A stretch of 64,000 bases of DNA from Pseudoscleropodium purum (taxonomy: Eukaryota > Streptophyta > Bryopsida > Hypnales > Brachytheciaceae), in assembly GCA_963969395.1 (NCBI GenBank), contig OZ017795.1, positions 3,348,001-3,412,000 of the forward strand. The letters run 5' to 3'. Numbering within the stretch: the first letter of the stretch is position 1; each line of letters opens with the position of its first letter. The notes beneath the pieces were generated by a model, which did not search any database, was not told the DNA's origin, and was given only the letters and a program-made list of their open reading frames with translations. The position numbers were made by a program, and so were the translations under genes. This document shows positions 1-11,389 of this stretch, piece by piece.

Positions 1-2100
1 CATTTTCATGACATTTTTCATTGTCTTTTTTTGTGCATATTTTTTGGTGAATATTTTTCCTAGGTGTAAATTCTAAATGACATGCTATTTTATATGTTTT
101 ACAAATTATCCATATTTTATTTTATTTAAAAAAAATCTTTTCCAAAAGTTAGTTCTCACAAAAATAGGCCATTTTGAACCCAAAACAGCATGTATTTCTT
201 GTAATGACCTCACAGCGTAGATTAGGTGTGATTACCGTACCTTAATAATTGTATAAACGTCAGTATCAACATATGCTTAATTGTTTGGTAGTGAAAATAG
301 AAACTCATTTTGAAATAGAATGCAATCGGAGTCAAAATTGTCATATTTATTATTATGATGAAATTTCGAGAAGTCGGCACTTCTGTAGTAGCTTGTCAGG
401 AATTTTGGATCAATCCATAGCCCATCAATCCATCAGGTATCAAAAAATAGTTTTGTATTTGAGTGGGCACTTTAATATGACAATTTTGGCACTTTGAAAC
501 GTGTCATTCAGTAAATATGACGACTGTCAAGATTATTTTGAGATGTTTGACACCGTTTATTACTTGTGGATGCACTCGCATGATATTATAAGCTTTTATT
601 CGCTAATTTGGGGGTCACTTCATTTTAATTAAATTGAATTTTAAATAGTCACGGTACAACATCCCACTAACATTGATCATCCGTAGCAATTAAGGCAAAT
701 TAGGGCCTAAGAAATTCAGTTCTGATTATGTTTGATAACATCCATCAAATGCCAAGTTCCAAGTTACTCTACGAGTGTGGCCGAACCGATTACGTACACT
801 ACATCTCTCCACATGACTACTATTCACTCAGCAACGCCATAACAGAACATGTGCCAGATATTTACATACGTTTCACCATCACATGATGATAGCAAATATA
901 ATTCTGAATAGAAATCCTGAAAATTAATGGCCTCAAATCCAATAAAAGGAATACATAAGCAGCTACACAATTAATCTGTGAACCATGAATGCGTCGTCAG
1001 TCCAGCTTCAGAAACATATTGCCTGGTAGTTCCTGGGAAATCTTGGAACGCGTAGTTGACAACACCATCTCGCAAATGATGGTGAACAGTGCTGTACGAC
1101 GTTCACAGCTCCGTAAAGACCTTGGGGAGGTTCGAGAATCAAGTTAGATATCCTCATCTCTCTCCGTCAAAAGGGAGCACACGATTACAAGCAGAGGAAT
1201 TGAAAGGCTGCCCAAACTAAAACAGAAGATCGACTTCGGAAGCTAATGGCTAATTATTTCAACTTTCAGTACATATTTCTATTGTTTGAAAATGTAGGCT
1301 ACGATTTCTCCCATCTCTTGGTACATTTTGTTACCTTCCTTTTACGTTTCTTAAATGATATGTTTCAAACTCAATAGATATGGAAGCGGTCATCATTGGC
1401 CATTGAGTGTTAACTTACATGTTTAGAGGCAAAGTGCTACATGTCCATATTGGTCGAGTCGAGGTCTGGGCGCTTGTCCCGTTAATCCAAGCCTCCAAGG
1501 AAATCTGGAAAAAGAAGCTACTGCCATCGGTAGAGATCGTTTGTGACAAATGTTGAATACGCTTTCTCAACAATTCTGAGCAACCTCCGCGCCTAAGCTG
1601 TAATCTCCTCTTGATCTGATTAGGTGACATCAAATGAGATTACGCTCCTGAGATGAAGGCTTGACATTGAGCATCTCGCTCTGGAGGTCGCTAGGTGCAA
1701 AACATGAAGAAACACGAATCATAGGAATGTTCCTCGTCACTCCACCGAAGAACAATGACTCAACTTCGTTGTCTTTGCTGAATTCCGGTCGGAGCAAGAT
1801 GAGGTGTGCTTGTCTCAGCAAACATGGCACAGATCCTAAATGTTTGCTACTGTAGACGGCCAAAATCCTTCGAACCAAAAGCTCAAAAAGTCAAGTTGAA
1901 TCAGTTCCTGTCAAAGTCAAACTTCATATCGTCAGGGCACTCTTAAACTGTCAATTGCATTCTTCCACATAAACAGTTTGAGGTACCGTATGCGGCTGAA
2001 CTTCAAAAATACATAGTATTCTCAGACTCGATAATCTGTACATAATATTTTGTAAAGTCATGATTTTGGTTTGCTAATAGATCAAAGAAAGTCCCCGCGT
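1..2100. other. spacer and possible 3' UTR, no gene recognised
   Basis: The first 700 bases are AT-rich with only short, unconvincing frames. From about 780 to 2100 base composition is more balanced. Short open frames lie on both strands between 1415 and 1878, but none resembles a family I know. Part of this stretch may be 3' UTR of the minus-strand gene ending at 2256: a good donor-like sequence (CAG followed by GTATGT) lies just past that stop near 2228, suggesting a spliced 3' UTR. Confidence 0.4.
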
Positions 2101-2255
2101 GTCAATTCCAAGAATGCTGCGAGGTATGCGTTAAAGTGATGGAAATACGTCTGTCCACCTTAAAGAACAGCGATAATGATAATGATCCCGGCTCGCCATT
2201 TTTCAGATACCTGGAGACTGAACATACCTGAAGGAAAAACTCATGCAAAGACTCG

Positions 2256-2618
2256 TCAAGACCTCCTCGACTTCCTGCTCTTCTCCAGGCAGTTTCGCAA
2301 ATCCTCCTCCAAAACCTCACATCCTCCATTGCCATTGACAATGCATTCCCACAGAGGTCCATAGTCGCAGTCATCGGCGTCCTCTACCTCACGGTCGTCG
2401 AAGTTAGAGTCAGGAATAACGGGAAGCTTGGAAGATAGTGGCAAGTCGGGCGGAGGAGAGAAATGTCGAGGACCCGGTGGAGGGAGCGACATTGCCTGAG
2501 GCGGTGGATGAGGCGCGGGCTCAGGGGCTCTCGTGAAGTAGACATAAGCAAGAGAGGCTCCAGTCATCGCCATTGCAGTCGTGACTGCCACCATCCCTGA
2601 CGCTCGTAGCCTGGCCAT
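2256..2618 (-). CDS. small membrane-anchored protein of unknown function, 120 aa
   Basis: I do not recognise this protein. The ATG at 2618 is chosen because it opens a basic start (MARLRASG) followed by one hydrophobic segment at about residues 9-28, a natural membrane anchor or signal-anchor. A proline-rich linker follows at about residues 31-60 (PAPHPPPQ, LPPPGP), then an acidic patch (DDREVEDADDCD). The C-terminal 35 residues hold four regularly spaced cysteines, two CX7C steps and one CX9C step, around the words YGPLWEC and LRNCLEK. That spacing recalls small disulfide-bonded helical-hairpin proteins but is not the classic twin CX9C pattern, so no function is assigned. The tail is basic (KSRKSRRS). 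The frame is open further upstream to 2738 but without the look of conserved sequence. Balanced composition against AT-rich surroundings supports a real gene. Confidence 0.6.
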   Translation of the reverse strand: MARLRASGMVAVTTAMAMTGASLAYVYFTRAPEPAPHPPPQAMSLPPPGPRHFSPPPDLPLSSKLPVIPDSNFDDREVEDADDCDYGPLWECIVNGNGGCEVLEEDLRNCLEKSRKSRRS

Positions 2619-3252
2619 TTCCTTCTTCAAGAACAGCCAAAGTCCAACAAGAAAACAGAGTATTCTCCACAAAATTGGATCCGAAGATAAAAAAAGGGAA
2701 GAGACCACGATTAAGAGCCTGAATGACGAAAAAATCACAAGAATCTTTCGACAAAGATGATCACCTCAACAGCATCCACACGCGAAGATCAAGGACGAGG
2801 CACACAAGAAAACCGCAAGCAGTGCATAATATCCCTCAACTGGAAAAAGCAATCACAGTCTCAAGAATCACATTGATTTCTCCAAAATCAATCACTCGAA
2901 CCAAGCCGACCGAAATGAAACTTCCTCACAAAAACCCACACCGACCAAAGATCGAGGGTTTCTCGGAAGATCAATCAAAGAAGCTGAAATGTCACACCTA
3001 CAAAGCACAATGCACAAACTCTTCAATCAGAATACAAACAGAGCACGAGGCGCGAATGAGAGTAGCAAGCTGCGAAATCCAATTCAATGTCAGCTCGGAT
3101 ATGGACCGAATTCCTGAAACCCATTCGTGACAACAGCCATGGAAGATTTTTTCAATGCAACGCAGCAAGCCCCTGCAATGGGATGAAGCCATCAAGGGAG
3201 TGTCGATATGGTATTGCCGGTATGCTCGGGGATATGCGCGGGAAGGGCGGGT

Positions 3253-3289
3253 ACACGTGTCTCCGAATTTGCTCAGCTAGCACCACGTG
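3253..3289. promoter_or_regulatory. pair of G-box elements
   Basis: Two palindromic ACGT-core elements lie 640-670 bases upstream of the ATG at 2618: ACACGTGT at 3253-3260 and CACGTG at 3284-3289. Such elements bind plant bZIP or bHLH factors. A short duplication (GTAAGTAC ... CTGTACGAGACG, twice) follows at 3303-3350. Assignment to the gene at 2256-2618 is inferred from position only. Confidence 0.4.
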
Positions 3290-3502
3290 GACGGGTCCGG
3301 TAGTAAGTACTGTACGAGACGGTGGTAAGTACGGCACTGTACGAGACGTACACATTGGGGAGGGGACCATTTTTACAACAAATGTCTCTCCTCTATTTTT
3401 AATGCAAATGAGGCCCTGCCTCCTTTTTGACAAAAAATTAAAAAAATTAAAGATTTGTATGTCGCATATTGATTTACTCAAAGTAAATTTTTTCATAGAG
3501 TT

Positions 3503-3604
3503 CAACGATTATCCGAATACTGAAGGTTCTCCTTTTGACTTATTTAAACGAATTCACTTCAAAGAGCCCAACCATCATCTGAATAGTGAGGGTTCCCTCT
3601 TTCG
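3503..3604. repeat. 66-bp direct repeat, two copies
   Basis: Two diverged copies begin at 3503 (CAACGATTATCCGAATACTG) and 3569 (CAACCATCATCTGAATAGTG). They sit inside a 197-codon plus-strand open frame (3087-3680) which I do not accept as a gene: it overlaps the presumed promoter and shows no recognisable domain. Confidence 0.5.
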
Positions 3605-3680
3605 ATTAGAGGACAACAACAATGGTGACAATGCTTCAATCGAGGTAAGCTTAAGTATCATTCCTAATAATAGAATATGA

Positions 3681-4609
3681 ATGTACTAAATTCACATAAT
3701 TCGATGCGGTAAAAGTGAAACTTGCGATCATTTAAATTATAATATATTGCAAACCATCAATGAAACCAAAATAATCAATGAAAACGACCTCCCCTCCTAA
3801 ACCATGTCTGTAACATCCTAACCATCAACTCAATTAAAAGTCCACCAGATGCTGAATTTCTAAACTAAGATAACTCTTTCATTCAGATGATTGATGATAC
3901 AAAGCTAAACACGCTTTCTACATTGACGTTCACATTTGCACAATCCATCAATGTACAAATCCAAGACTAAGAAATATCACCACTCTCGAATTGAAGTTGC
4001 CACCGGGAATGCGAATTCCTTTGTTAGTAGCACCAGTATGTTAAGAATGATGAGAAAGAAAATAAAGAGCTTAATATTCAAGTTCATATGCAAATCCCAA
4101 CTGTTAAAATCTCCTCTAGTCTAAATTTTAAGAACTGTGAACGAGACATAAGCAGGCTTTAGTAGAACCAGACATGATAATCATGTGAGCATGGTCACCC
4201 AATCTCCACAATGAGGCGGCACATGGCCTTTGCAACTGGCATCTTTGGGATGGAATGCAGTGAGAGGATACATCTGCGTCATAGAATCATTTAATCCCCG
4301 ACCACCAGCACAAAAGCCAAAGTTAAGCCAAAACGATTGCGAGTTCAGTAATCACATAAGAATTCTATTCTACCTTTGTTCCATATCTAGCAACTGAATT
4401 ATCTGAGCTCATTCTCTCATGTCGATCTATTTCAAAGATGACCCTGTGACAACTTTTACAGATTAATTTCCACCTGCATATTGTCAGCTGATGACTACAA
4501 TGGATATTAACTCAATGTAGATCGGCTTTTGTTTGTTCTAAGCTGAACTATCAATGTATTTAGATGTAGTAATTTCCTATTAGGAAGATTGCAAACTGGT
4601 GGCAATAAT
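3681..4609. other. spacer, nothing recognised
   Basis: Mostly AT-rich sequence lying 3' of the minus-strand NAIP-like gene. Its first few hundred bases next to 4610 are presumably 3' UTR of that gene. No repeat or RNA gene seen. Confidence 0.4.
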
Positions 4610-7600
4610 CTAAGCAGAGCAAGGCGTAAGACCCGGTGGCTGATCTCCAGGAAGATTAGAAGAAGGGGGAGGAGGTAGCGGAGGAGTAATGTATTGACTC
4701 AGAAGAGCTGAAAATTTCTCAGTAAGGTCAAAGTTGTCAGGCCCAAACATCACACTCGACTTCTGCTTTGTTTCCTGCGTTGTGCCCACTCCTTTGTGAC
4801 GCCTCTGATCATGTGCATTCCCCAGGGCTATGATTCTATTGGAACTGGCTCAACTAATTTCATATCCAGTTTGGTTTCCAAGCTATAAATGATAAAAGAT
4901 TGTAGGTACTATACTAGGCTTGCTGACATGAGGTTGAAGGGCGATACTGCTCAAGATGATAGAACAAGAAACAAGCAAGAACTTACCAATCCCAACTGAT
5001 AAAAGATAAAATGAAAGAGCTCACCTCCCGAGTTTGCGGCGATGCGCATTCAGTTCCTTCATGTTGGTCAGAAATTTCACTGAACTGTTCATAAGACAAC
5101 CGGTTCCTGCATTGCGTAAATTTGAGTAACAGACACCAACAGATCATGGTTTTACAATACTAAGCACAGAACAACAACAGATCATGGCGTTCAAATAGTA
5201 TAGGTACTATGCATGGCGTCTAAACTCGTTGAGATTTAAAACGAACTACGCATTCATTCAGAAAATTTAAAAAGGTATATGATGGCAATCGAGAAGATTC
5301 ATCTGCTGTTAACGGTATTGCCGTGGTTTCTTACCGTACCTTGCTTGCTGGAAAAATTCTTTGCCGTCAACCCGAGGTGATCTTGCTGCAACCAACCACC
5401 AATTTAAACGATCAGTCATATAAGCCCATAAATTCGTTCTTACAATATAGGAAGTACATGGATATGAACTCTTTCATGGTACACGGGTTTATTAACAGTC
5501 TCCTTAATCCTGATCTCGAAACTAGCATGTCTCGCATGATAATTTACTGTTCCAATTGCACTACCTGCTGTTCCAAAACTGTCTGATGGTATGCGAGGGG
5601 TCAGTGGACCCAATGGACTTATGCTTAGATGCCAGGGACTCCACTTAGACGATGCGCCTGCAGATGAATAGTGCCATAATGATACAATCATAGATAGATT
5701 ATTTATATACCTTCAGTTATCCACATGCACTTTCAAGCTTTGCTCGACAATAAAAATCATCTCCCTGCAGTGCTGACAATCATCCTAATTAGAAAGAACA
5801 TCACTTAGCTTACTCAAATTGTGTACCTAGTTTTCCTCGTTACTAAAATTTTCACATACTACCATAATCTATGAACAATAAAATTAGCAGATGTTCGTTA
5901 TTGCGCTATTTAACCCCAAAGTGCCCAAATGGCCAAAACTGGCCGCTCTACATCTACAGGATTTGGAGTCAACTATTAAGGAAGCTTAAACGGAACGCAA
6001 CAAAATGATAGAAGGAAGAAATCACACCCTACTTGTAAAAGATAGAAATATCTATTGAAAGTTAAATAAAATTGACTATTAGCTTCCAAACTGAGTTTTA
6101 AAATTTATATCTTGAGCACTTGTGGGTTAAATTTTGACCTTGCAAAGAAGTAATACTTTAGAGTAAATGATAGTAACGACGCAAAATTTTGGGATCGGCA
6201 GCATCTGTGCAAAACAAATGATGTAAAGATTAGTTGTATTAATGGGACTCGATTTGGGTTTACTGATTAAGTGTCAACATGCTCTGATCCGGATCAGTGC
6301 CTACAGACTTGGCAGACTCGGCAGAAGGAGACTCCGGGCACTCCGGGCAGTCCGATTTCCTGCACGAAAATGGTCCTTCAACTGAAATCAGAGGGCACCA
6401 GCATAGTAGTTAAACCAATGTTAATGAATTTAGCTTATGCCAGACATATAGCATAAAAATTTGAAATACAAGCGGGGACAAAAAACAAGAATAAAAGATG
6501 CCTCTTTCCGAGAGTTCATCCGTTGTCATTTGGGTCGAAAGCACTTGCTCAAGGAAGTGGAATATGATTTAACTATTTCCCTCGAATTCATAATCTCAGA
6601 TATGAAAGTTTTACTTGCTAATTTCAGGTGAGGAATCTGTTTACTCTAAACGAAGAAATTAAGCTATAATTTATAGTACAGAAACGTATAAACATGAGAA
6701 GAAGAAATCTTACTTTCTGTTTTTGAAAAAGGAGGAGAGGCACTCTTTGGCTCAGTGGCCAGCGACGTGCCACAGGGTGATGCTGGTGGGGAAGGCTTTT
6801 TTCCGTCGTCAGCCTGGCATCAACATCGACCAAGTTAGTGGGGATAATAGCTGTTCTAAGCTGATACAACACTTCAAAAGAAGAGCTCTACAATCAACTA
6901 ATCTAAGACCAAATATTTGTGAAGTGCAGAATGACTTTCAGGGAATAATGCAACAGAACCGTAGGCACACTGGGAACTCTAGGAACTAGTGTCCTTGGAA
7001 GTATAAATCAAGCAGTCGAACCATAATGGCTGGATGGGGATAACCCAACATTCCAGAGACAAATTTCAATGAAGTGAAATCGAGCCATGAAAGCAAGTTG
7101 ACCAGATTCGAACCAGAAAAATCAGAAACGACAAAGGCTCAAGGCTGAAAAAAACTCGATGATGGCTCTTACCGAGTCGCCACCGCATTCTGGCCTTGCC
7201 TCCAGTGATTTCATCAGAGCTTTCTATAAGTCATCCAACTGATACATACGTTTACCAGAGCAAAATTAACCAAATTCTTGAAGCCAAGTACTTGTTTCCT
7301 CAAAAGCTGCCGCTCTTAGCCGCTTAAAATTTTTTGACGAAAGGACTAAAAGAAGAAAATCAACGATTGGAGGCCTACAATAACGACCCTGTAATAAAAT
7401 TAAATAAAGACTGATTCAAAGAAGAATGTCTAGCAGTTTGAATGCAATGCTTTCTCTTAATAGTTCATAACCTTTGCATGTAAAGGATGAACATCTAATT
7501 GCATGTACTGGATGCCAAACTTTCATCTAACTGTTATGAATTGCTATACTTAATGCATTGGCCTACCTTTGAAACTTGGCACATCAGCTTCTTCACTTGA

Positions 7601-8166
7601 CCTGAGAGCACATCGTTGTCTTTGACCAATTTTGCCTGCAGAAACACAAGGTTGCACGACAATTCATGAGAACGTATTTTTTAGAGTCCTCGCCTTCAGG
7701 TGAGACGTTCAGAGAATCAAGACGGGTTTGGACACATTTCTCCTCTAGGAGGACAATAGGAGGAAAGAATTTAAACGTTGTTATGAATTGAAAACGTCGA
7801 TGACCCCAAACACTTACACGTAAATCAATCCTAAACTCTAAAGGGTCGGAAATTCTATCACTAAGAAAAAGCAGGGCAGTAGAAGCAATTAGTGTCTGAG
7901 TACCCCTCCATAGCGAGAGTCAGCTTGACCGTAGTTTCTGCCAAAGTAGTTTCAGCCCCAATGACCCGTATCTGCAGGCTTCCAATGACAACATCTTTTT
8001 CAGCAATCTTGGCCCTCAAACTTGACGTCTCGGCTTCAAGCTTTGCAACACGGTCAGAAACAGCATATTGGACGACCTGCTGCGCGACTTGCAATTGCTG
8101 ATCAGGATCCCTTGGCGAGGCAGCAACAACCGCGCTCGAAAGGTTATAGTCGCTCCCCTTCCCCAT
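4610..8166 (-). CDS. NAIP: NAI2-interacting protein (NAIP)-like coiled-coil protein
   Basis: Plant NAIPs (Arabidopsis At4g15545 family) are coiled-coil proteins of ER bodies and related ER structures; the role here is inferred from family. Exons read on the minus strand: 8166-7904 (N-terminus with LSSAVVAA, then SDRVAKLEAE and a coiled coil), 7635-7567 (VKDNDVLSGQVKKL), a probable 15-nt microexon 7306-7292, 7223-7173 (KALMKSLEA), 6813-6714 (Ser/Pro-rich), an uncertain piece near 6387-6280, 5657-5565 (Ser/Pro-rich), 5385-5340 (RVDGKEFFQQA), 5106-5025 (NRLSYEQFS ... QTRE) and 4774-4610 (ETKQKSS, FGPDN, a PPLPPPP run, TAG stop). Phases match from 5657 to the stop, and VDGKEFF-RLSYEQF is the family signature. 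Odd points: canonical sites put intron 1 in the wrong phase, so a tiny exon is missed or the gene is damaged, and the LSYEQF exon carries two compensating indels. Start ATG 8166 is chosen because the conserved N-terminus follows it. Family call sure, model incomplete. Confidence 0.75.
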
Positions 8167-11100
8167 CTCTGCCTGTGCTTCCTTCTTTGTGAATGGCAGG
8201 CCAAACGCAGGACTTCCCGGGTCTCGCTGAATTGGCACGATAGAGCTCCTCTGAAAATTTGGGTGACCAAGGATGCCCAGGCTTCATGGAGGCCCAAGCC
8301 CTCATGGGATCTCACAGACAAGGCATAGGTTTAGTGAAGGATAACTTCATGAGACACCATTCAGAATACCCGATCAGAAAACGCTTACTTTCCAGTGAAA
8401 CCAACTCTCCGAATTCCCATGTCAGAGGTTGATGCGTTTCGGTTACAAACCCCCTCAGGTTCAGCTGACTGTTCCATAAACCAATCTCTGATTCATTTTC
8501 CCAGAAGCACTGTTAAACTACTCTATAAAACATAAGAGAATCTTTGAAATCTTTGAAATCCTCATTTTCTATGGTTAGAAAGCGATGAGTGATCTAGCTG
8601 ACTCTGCTCATGATTTGAAGGAGTAAAAATTCATAGTCTAACCTGTAGTGTCCTTACACGATGCCATCGCTTGGACATCCTTCCCTTACTTGCTCTGAGA
8701 GTCAAGTCGAACACCTGACGAGACTTCGATCAAGCTATTTCTGCTGTAGATAATCCACCCTCATTCATCAGAGTAGAAAGCCAATCCAGGATCAAATCAG
8801 GAGTGCTGATGATCTTGATGTACAAAACCCTACTGAAGTAAGCACTAAGGGTTCTTCTACAAGCAGCAACCTGTCAGACACACTAAAGCTATATATGATA
8901 TGCGAGGTCAAATCAAAATAGAATTGTCACTCAGGAGGTAGTGCTGCTGGATACAACACTGTAGGTAGCAAGCGAAAGTCGACCCAAATGACTCTTCAAG
9001 TATAAGACAAACAATATTCTGAACGAAAATACTTACCACATGGGACCAAATGCTCAAACCACTTCACCAACTTAAGTCTTTGGTCCGTCAGCCGTCCCTT
9101 CTCAAGTGGAGTTCTAAGGGTGTGTTCGCACTTGAGAATGGTGTAGGTTAAGGTGGGATAAATCTTAGTACACATCGACTAGTCTCAAAAATTTTGATGA
9201 TGGTGTTCAACAATGTAATGGTGTAATAGTGTAAAATCGAGGCACTAGCTTGGTGCCCATTTGGACTCTTTGACTATTGATTTCAACTTCTTGAGTTTCG
9301 GCAGTGCAACCCAATAATGAAAGTTCTCTGATTTGGCATCCAGAGAATATCCTCTCAAAAGAGGCATATTCATATGATTTTTTACATCATCATATTAAGC
9401 CATTGATCATTCAAGCAGGGGCAATTAACCCCAGACTGAACCACTACCAAATCTGAGTAAGTTCCTCCTCATTGAATAGAATCAAATCACGGATTCACAT
9501 GAACGGCCGCGGATGCCGCAGCAGATAATTATACACGCCGCGGCCTATTTCCATTATTTACCACAAATCCAAAACAAGCTGAACAGGTTCAGAAAAAAGG
9601 AAACCCAAATCCTCGTTAGGGTGAAGCACGATGACCAATCTCAAAGCCGGTCTGCGAGAACTCTCCGTCATTCAATCTCAAACCTCAAGAGACTCCAAGC
9701 GGCTAACTTACATCAGTGCATTTCATGCCGCTAATTGAAGGTACCAGCATGAAAGGCCTCGGCCCGCAAGGCTCCAGGAAGACGTAATCGTTCACCAGTA
9801 AGACTAAAACTTGGAAATTAACCCCTCCTCTGGCATAGTCTACAGTACTTCAAATTTAACTAACATGCATGCCCTGAACTTTATTTTTCAGCCTAATCAT
9901 GATTACTCTGAGCAACTTGAGCTAAAAGGAACTGGACATTGGCAGGTGCAAACCAAACTTCTCAGACTTCACTGCCAGGCATGTCTGATGTATCCACTGC
10001 ACCGTTTTAAGAAATCTGAAAATCAGTTGTACTAATTCACCAAGGGTGGCCCAAATGATTTTGTGATAATTCTACTGTATTAGCTTTAACACCGATTCAC
10101 TACAAAATTATTCCAGCCCAATGGTGGATTTGGAATAATGAATGCCGCCTATTAAAAAAAACAGCAGCACAAGCAACCAAAGCAGGGACCACAATCGACT
10201 GTAGGGCCATCAAACCTGATAGCCAATCCACTAACATTCGGAGTTCCCGACAACCAATAAAGGGAACCCAAATGAAGAATCATAAACCCTTATCTAGACG
10301 TTGACTGACAGCTTGGTCGTACACATTCAACAAAGACCACCACAAGCAGAAATAAATGCAGCAAGCACATGCTTCAACCACAACCACTGAAAGGGACAGA
10401 CGATATTCAAATAAGTTCAAATCGAATAGCCATATAATTATACCCTGCACAGAGTCAACCTCACCACCACATAGTAACAAGGCCAAAATTCCGACGAAAA
10501 TTAAAAGATATACAAAGTGCACAAGAGTCAAATACTAGACAAAACGAAATTTACATTGCAAGTCCATAGTCCATGCCGAAAGTAATTTCATTCAGAGGCT
10601 CACAACTTAAAATGAACGTTGTGGCAGCCCAACTCTTGCTGTAAGAGTACACAATACTTGCCCCGATCCGAAGCGAAATTGAAATCGCCCGATTCACCCG
10701 AAGGTGAACTCCGCTTCCATCAAACACATTCACCTCTACTTGTCATCGAATGGTTGCTTTCAAGTTGGAGGTTTCATATCGCCTCCTTCCAAATCTCATC
10801 TGGAAACTAAGAAGCTTCAAGACTAGTTTTCAAAGCCCAAGATACGGTTTAATTGAATGTTTTACTGTAGTTTTGGCAAAACTTTGAGCACTTGAATGTC
10901 TCCTTATTTTCTAGCGCTATGAAATCCATCACTTCAACAAATATGACACCATCGTATTGGCTACTGTTTCATGACCAGCAGCATCCGACGGAGCCAGCGT
11001 TCATGGAGGCAAAGAACACGCTCCAAATCAAAGCACTAAACAAAAGTACTGCAAGTTGACTCGTGCAATAAGATTTGCTGGAGATCATCCACCACCCTCA

Positions 11101-11389
11101 ATCATCAGATCCCTCGCTGCAGCGTTGCAGCTCTAGGCTATGGCTCCTCCGAAAATTTCCACTCCTATTGAGGATATGAGTCTTAGTATGGCGAGAGTGT
11201 AACCTCGAAGAAATCAGCCATAGTTGAAGTATAGATCGAGACGTAGCCTAGGAGTGTAAGAGTGTTCCATGCCAGTTACTGGCTCCCACCGTAACCGTTT
11301 CCACCAGAGGCCAGCTTAGTGCTAAGCTGCTGAGAATTAATTGAAGAACATATGAACTTCCAGGGCTAGCCAGCTGCAGGATTTGACTC
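8167..11389. other. NAIP-like gene upstream region and spacer
   Basis: Mixed-composition sequence with many short frames, none recognised except the one listed at 10551-10790. The first kilobase is the presumed promoter and 5' UTR of the NAIP-like gene. A GC-richer island with the word CGCGG lies near 9505-9545. Confidence 0.4.
10551..10790 (-). pseudogene. unrecognised coding-like exon with one in-frame TGA
   Basis: Reading from about 10790, just after an acceptor-like TTTCCAG, a frame runs MRFGRRRYETSN, meets one TGA, then stays open for 60 codons (VNVFDGSGVHL, SYSKSWAATTF, CEPLNEITFGMDYG) to a TAA at 10551. The residue mix looks protein-like, but I recognise no family. It could be the last exon of a decayed gene, or the segment after the TGA could be an exon by itself. 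No partner exons were found. Confidence 0.25.

Noticed and set aside
3087..3680. 197-codon plus-strand open frame
   Set aside because: Overlaps the presumed promoter and upstream region of the minus-strand gene, shows no domain, and includes an internal direct repeat. Most likely chance.
7080..7120. tRNA B-box-like word AGATTCGAACC
   Set aside because: No A box or cloverleaf partner could be found around it, and it lies inside an intron region of the NAIP-like gene.
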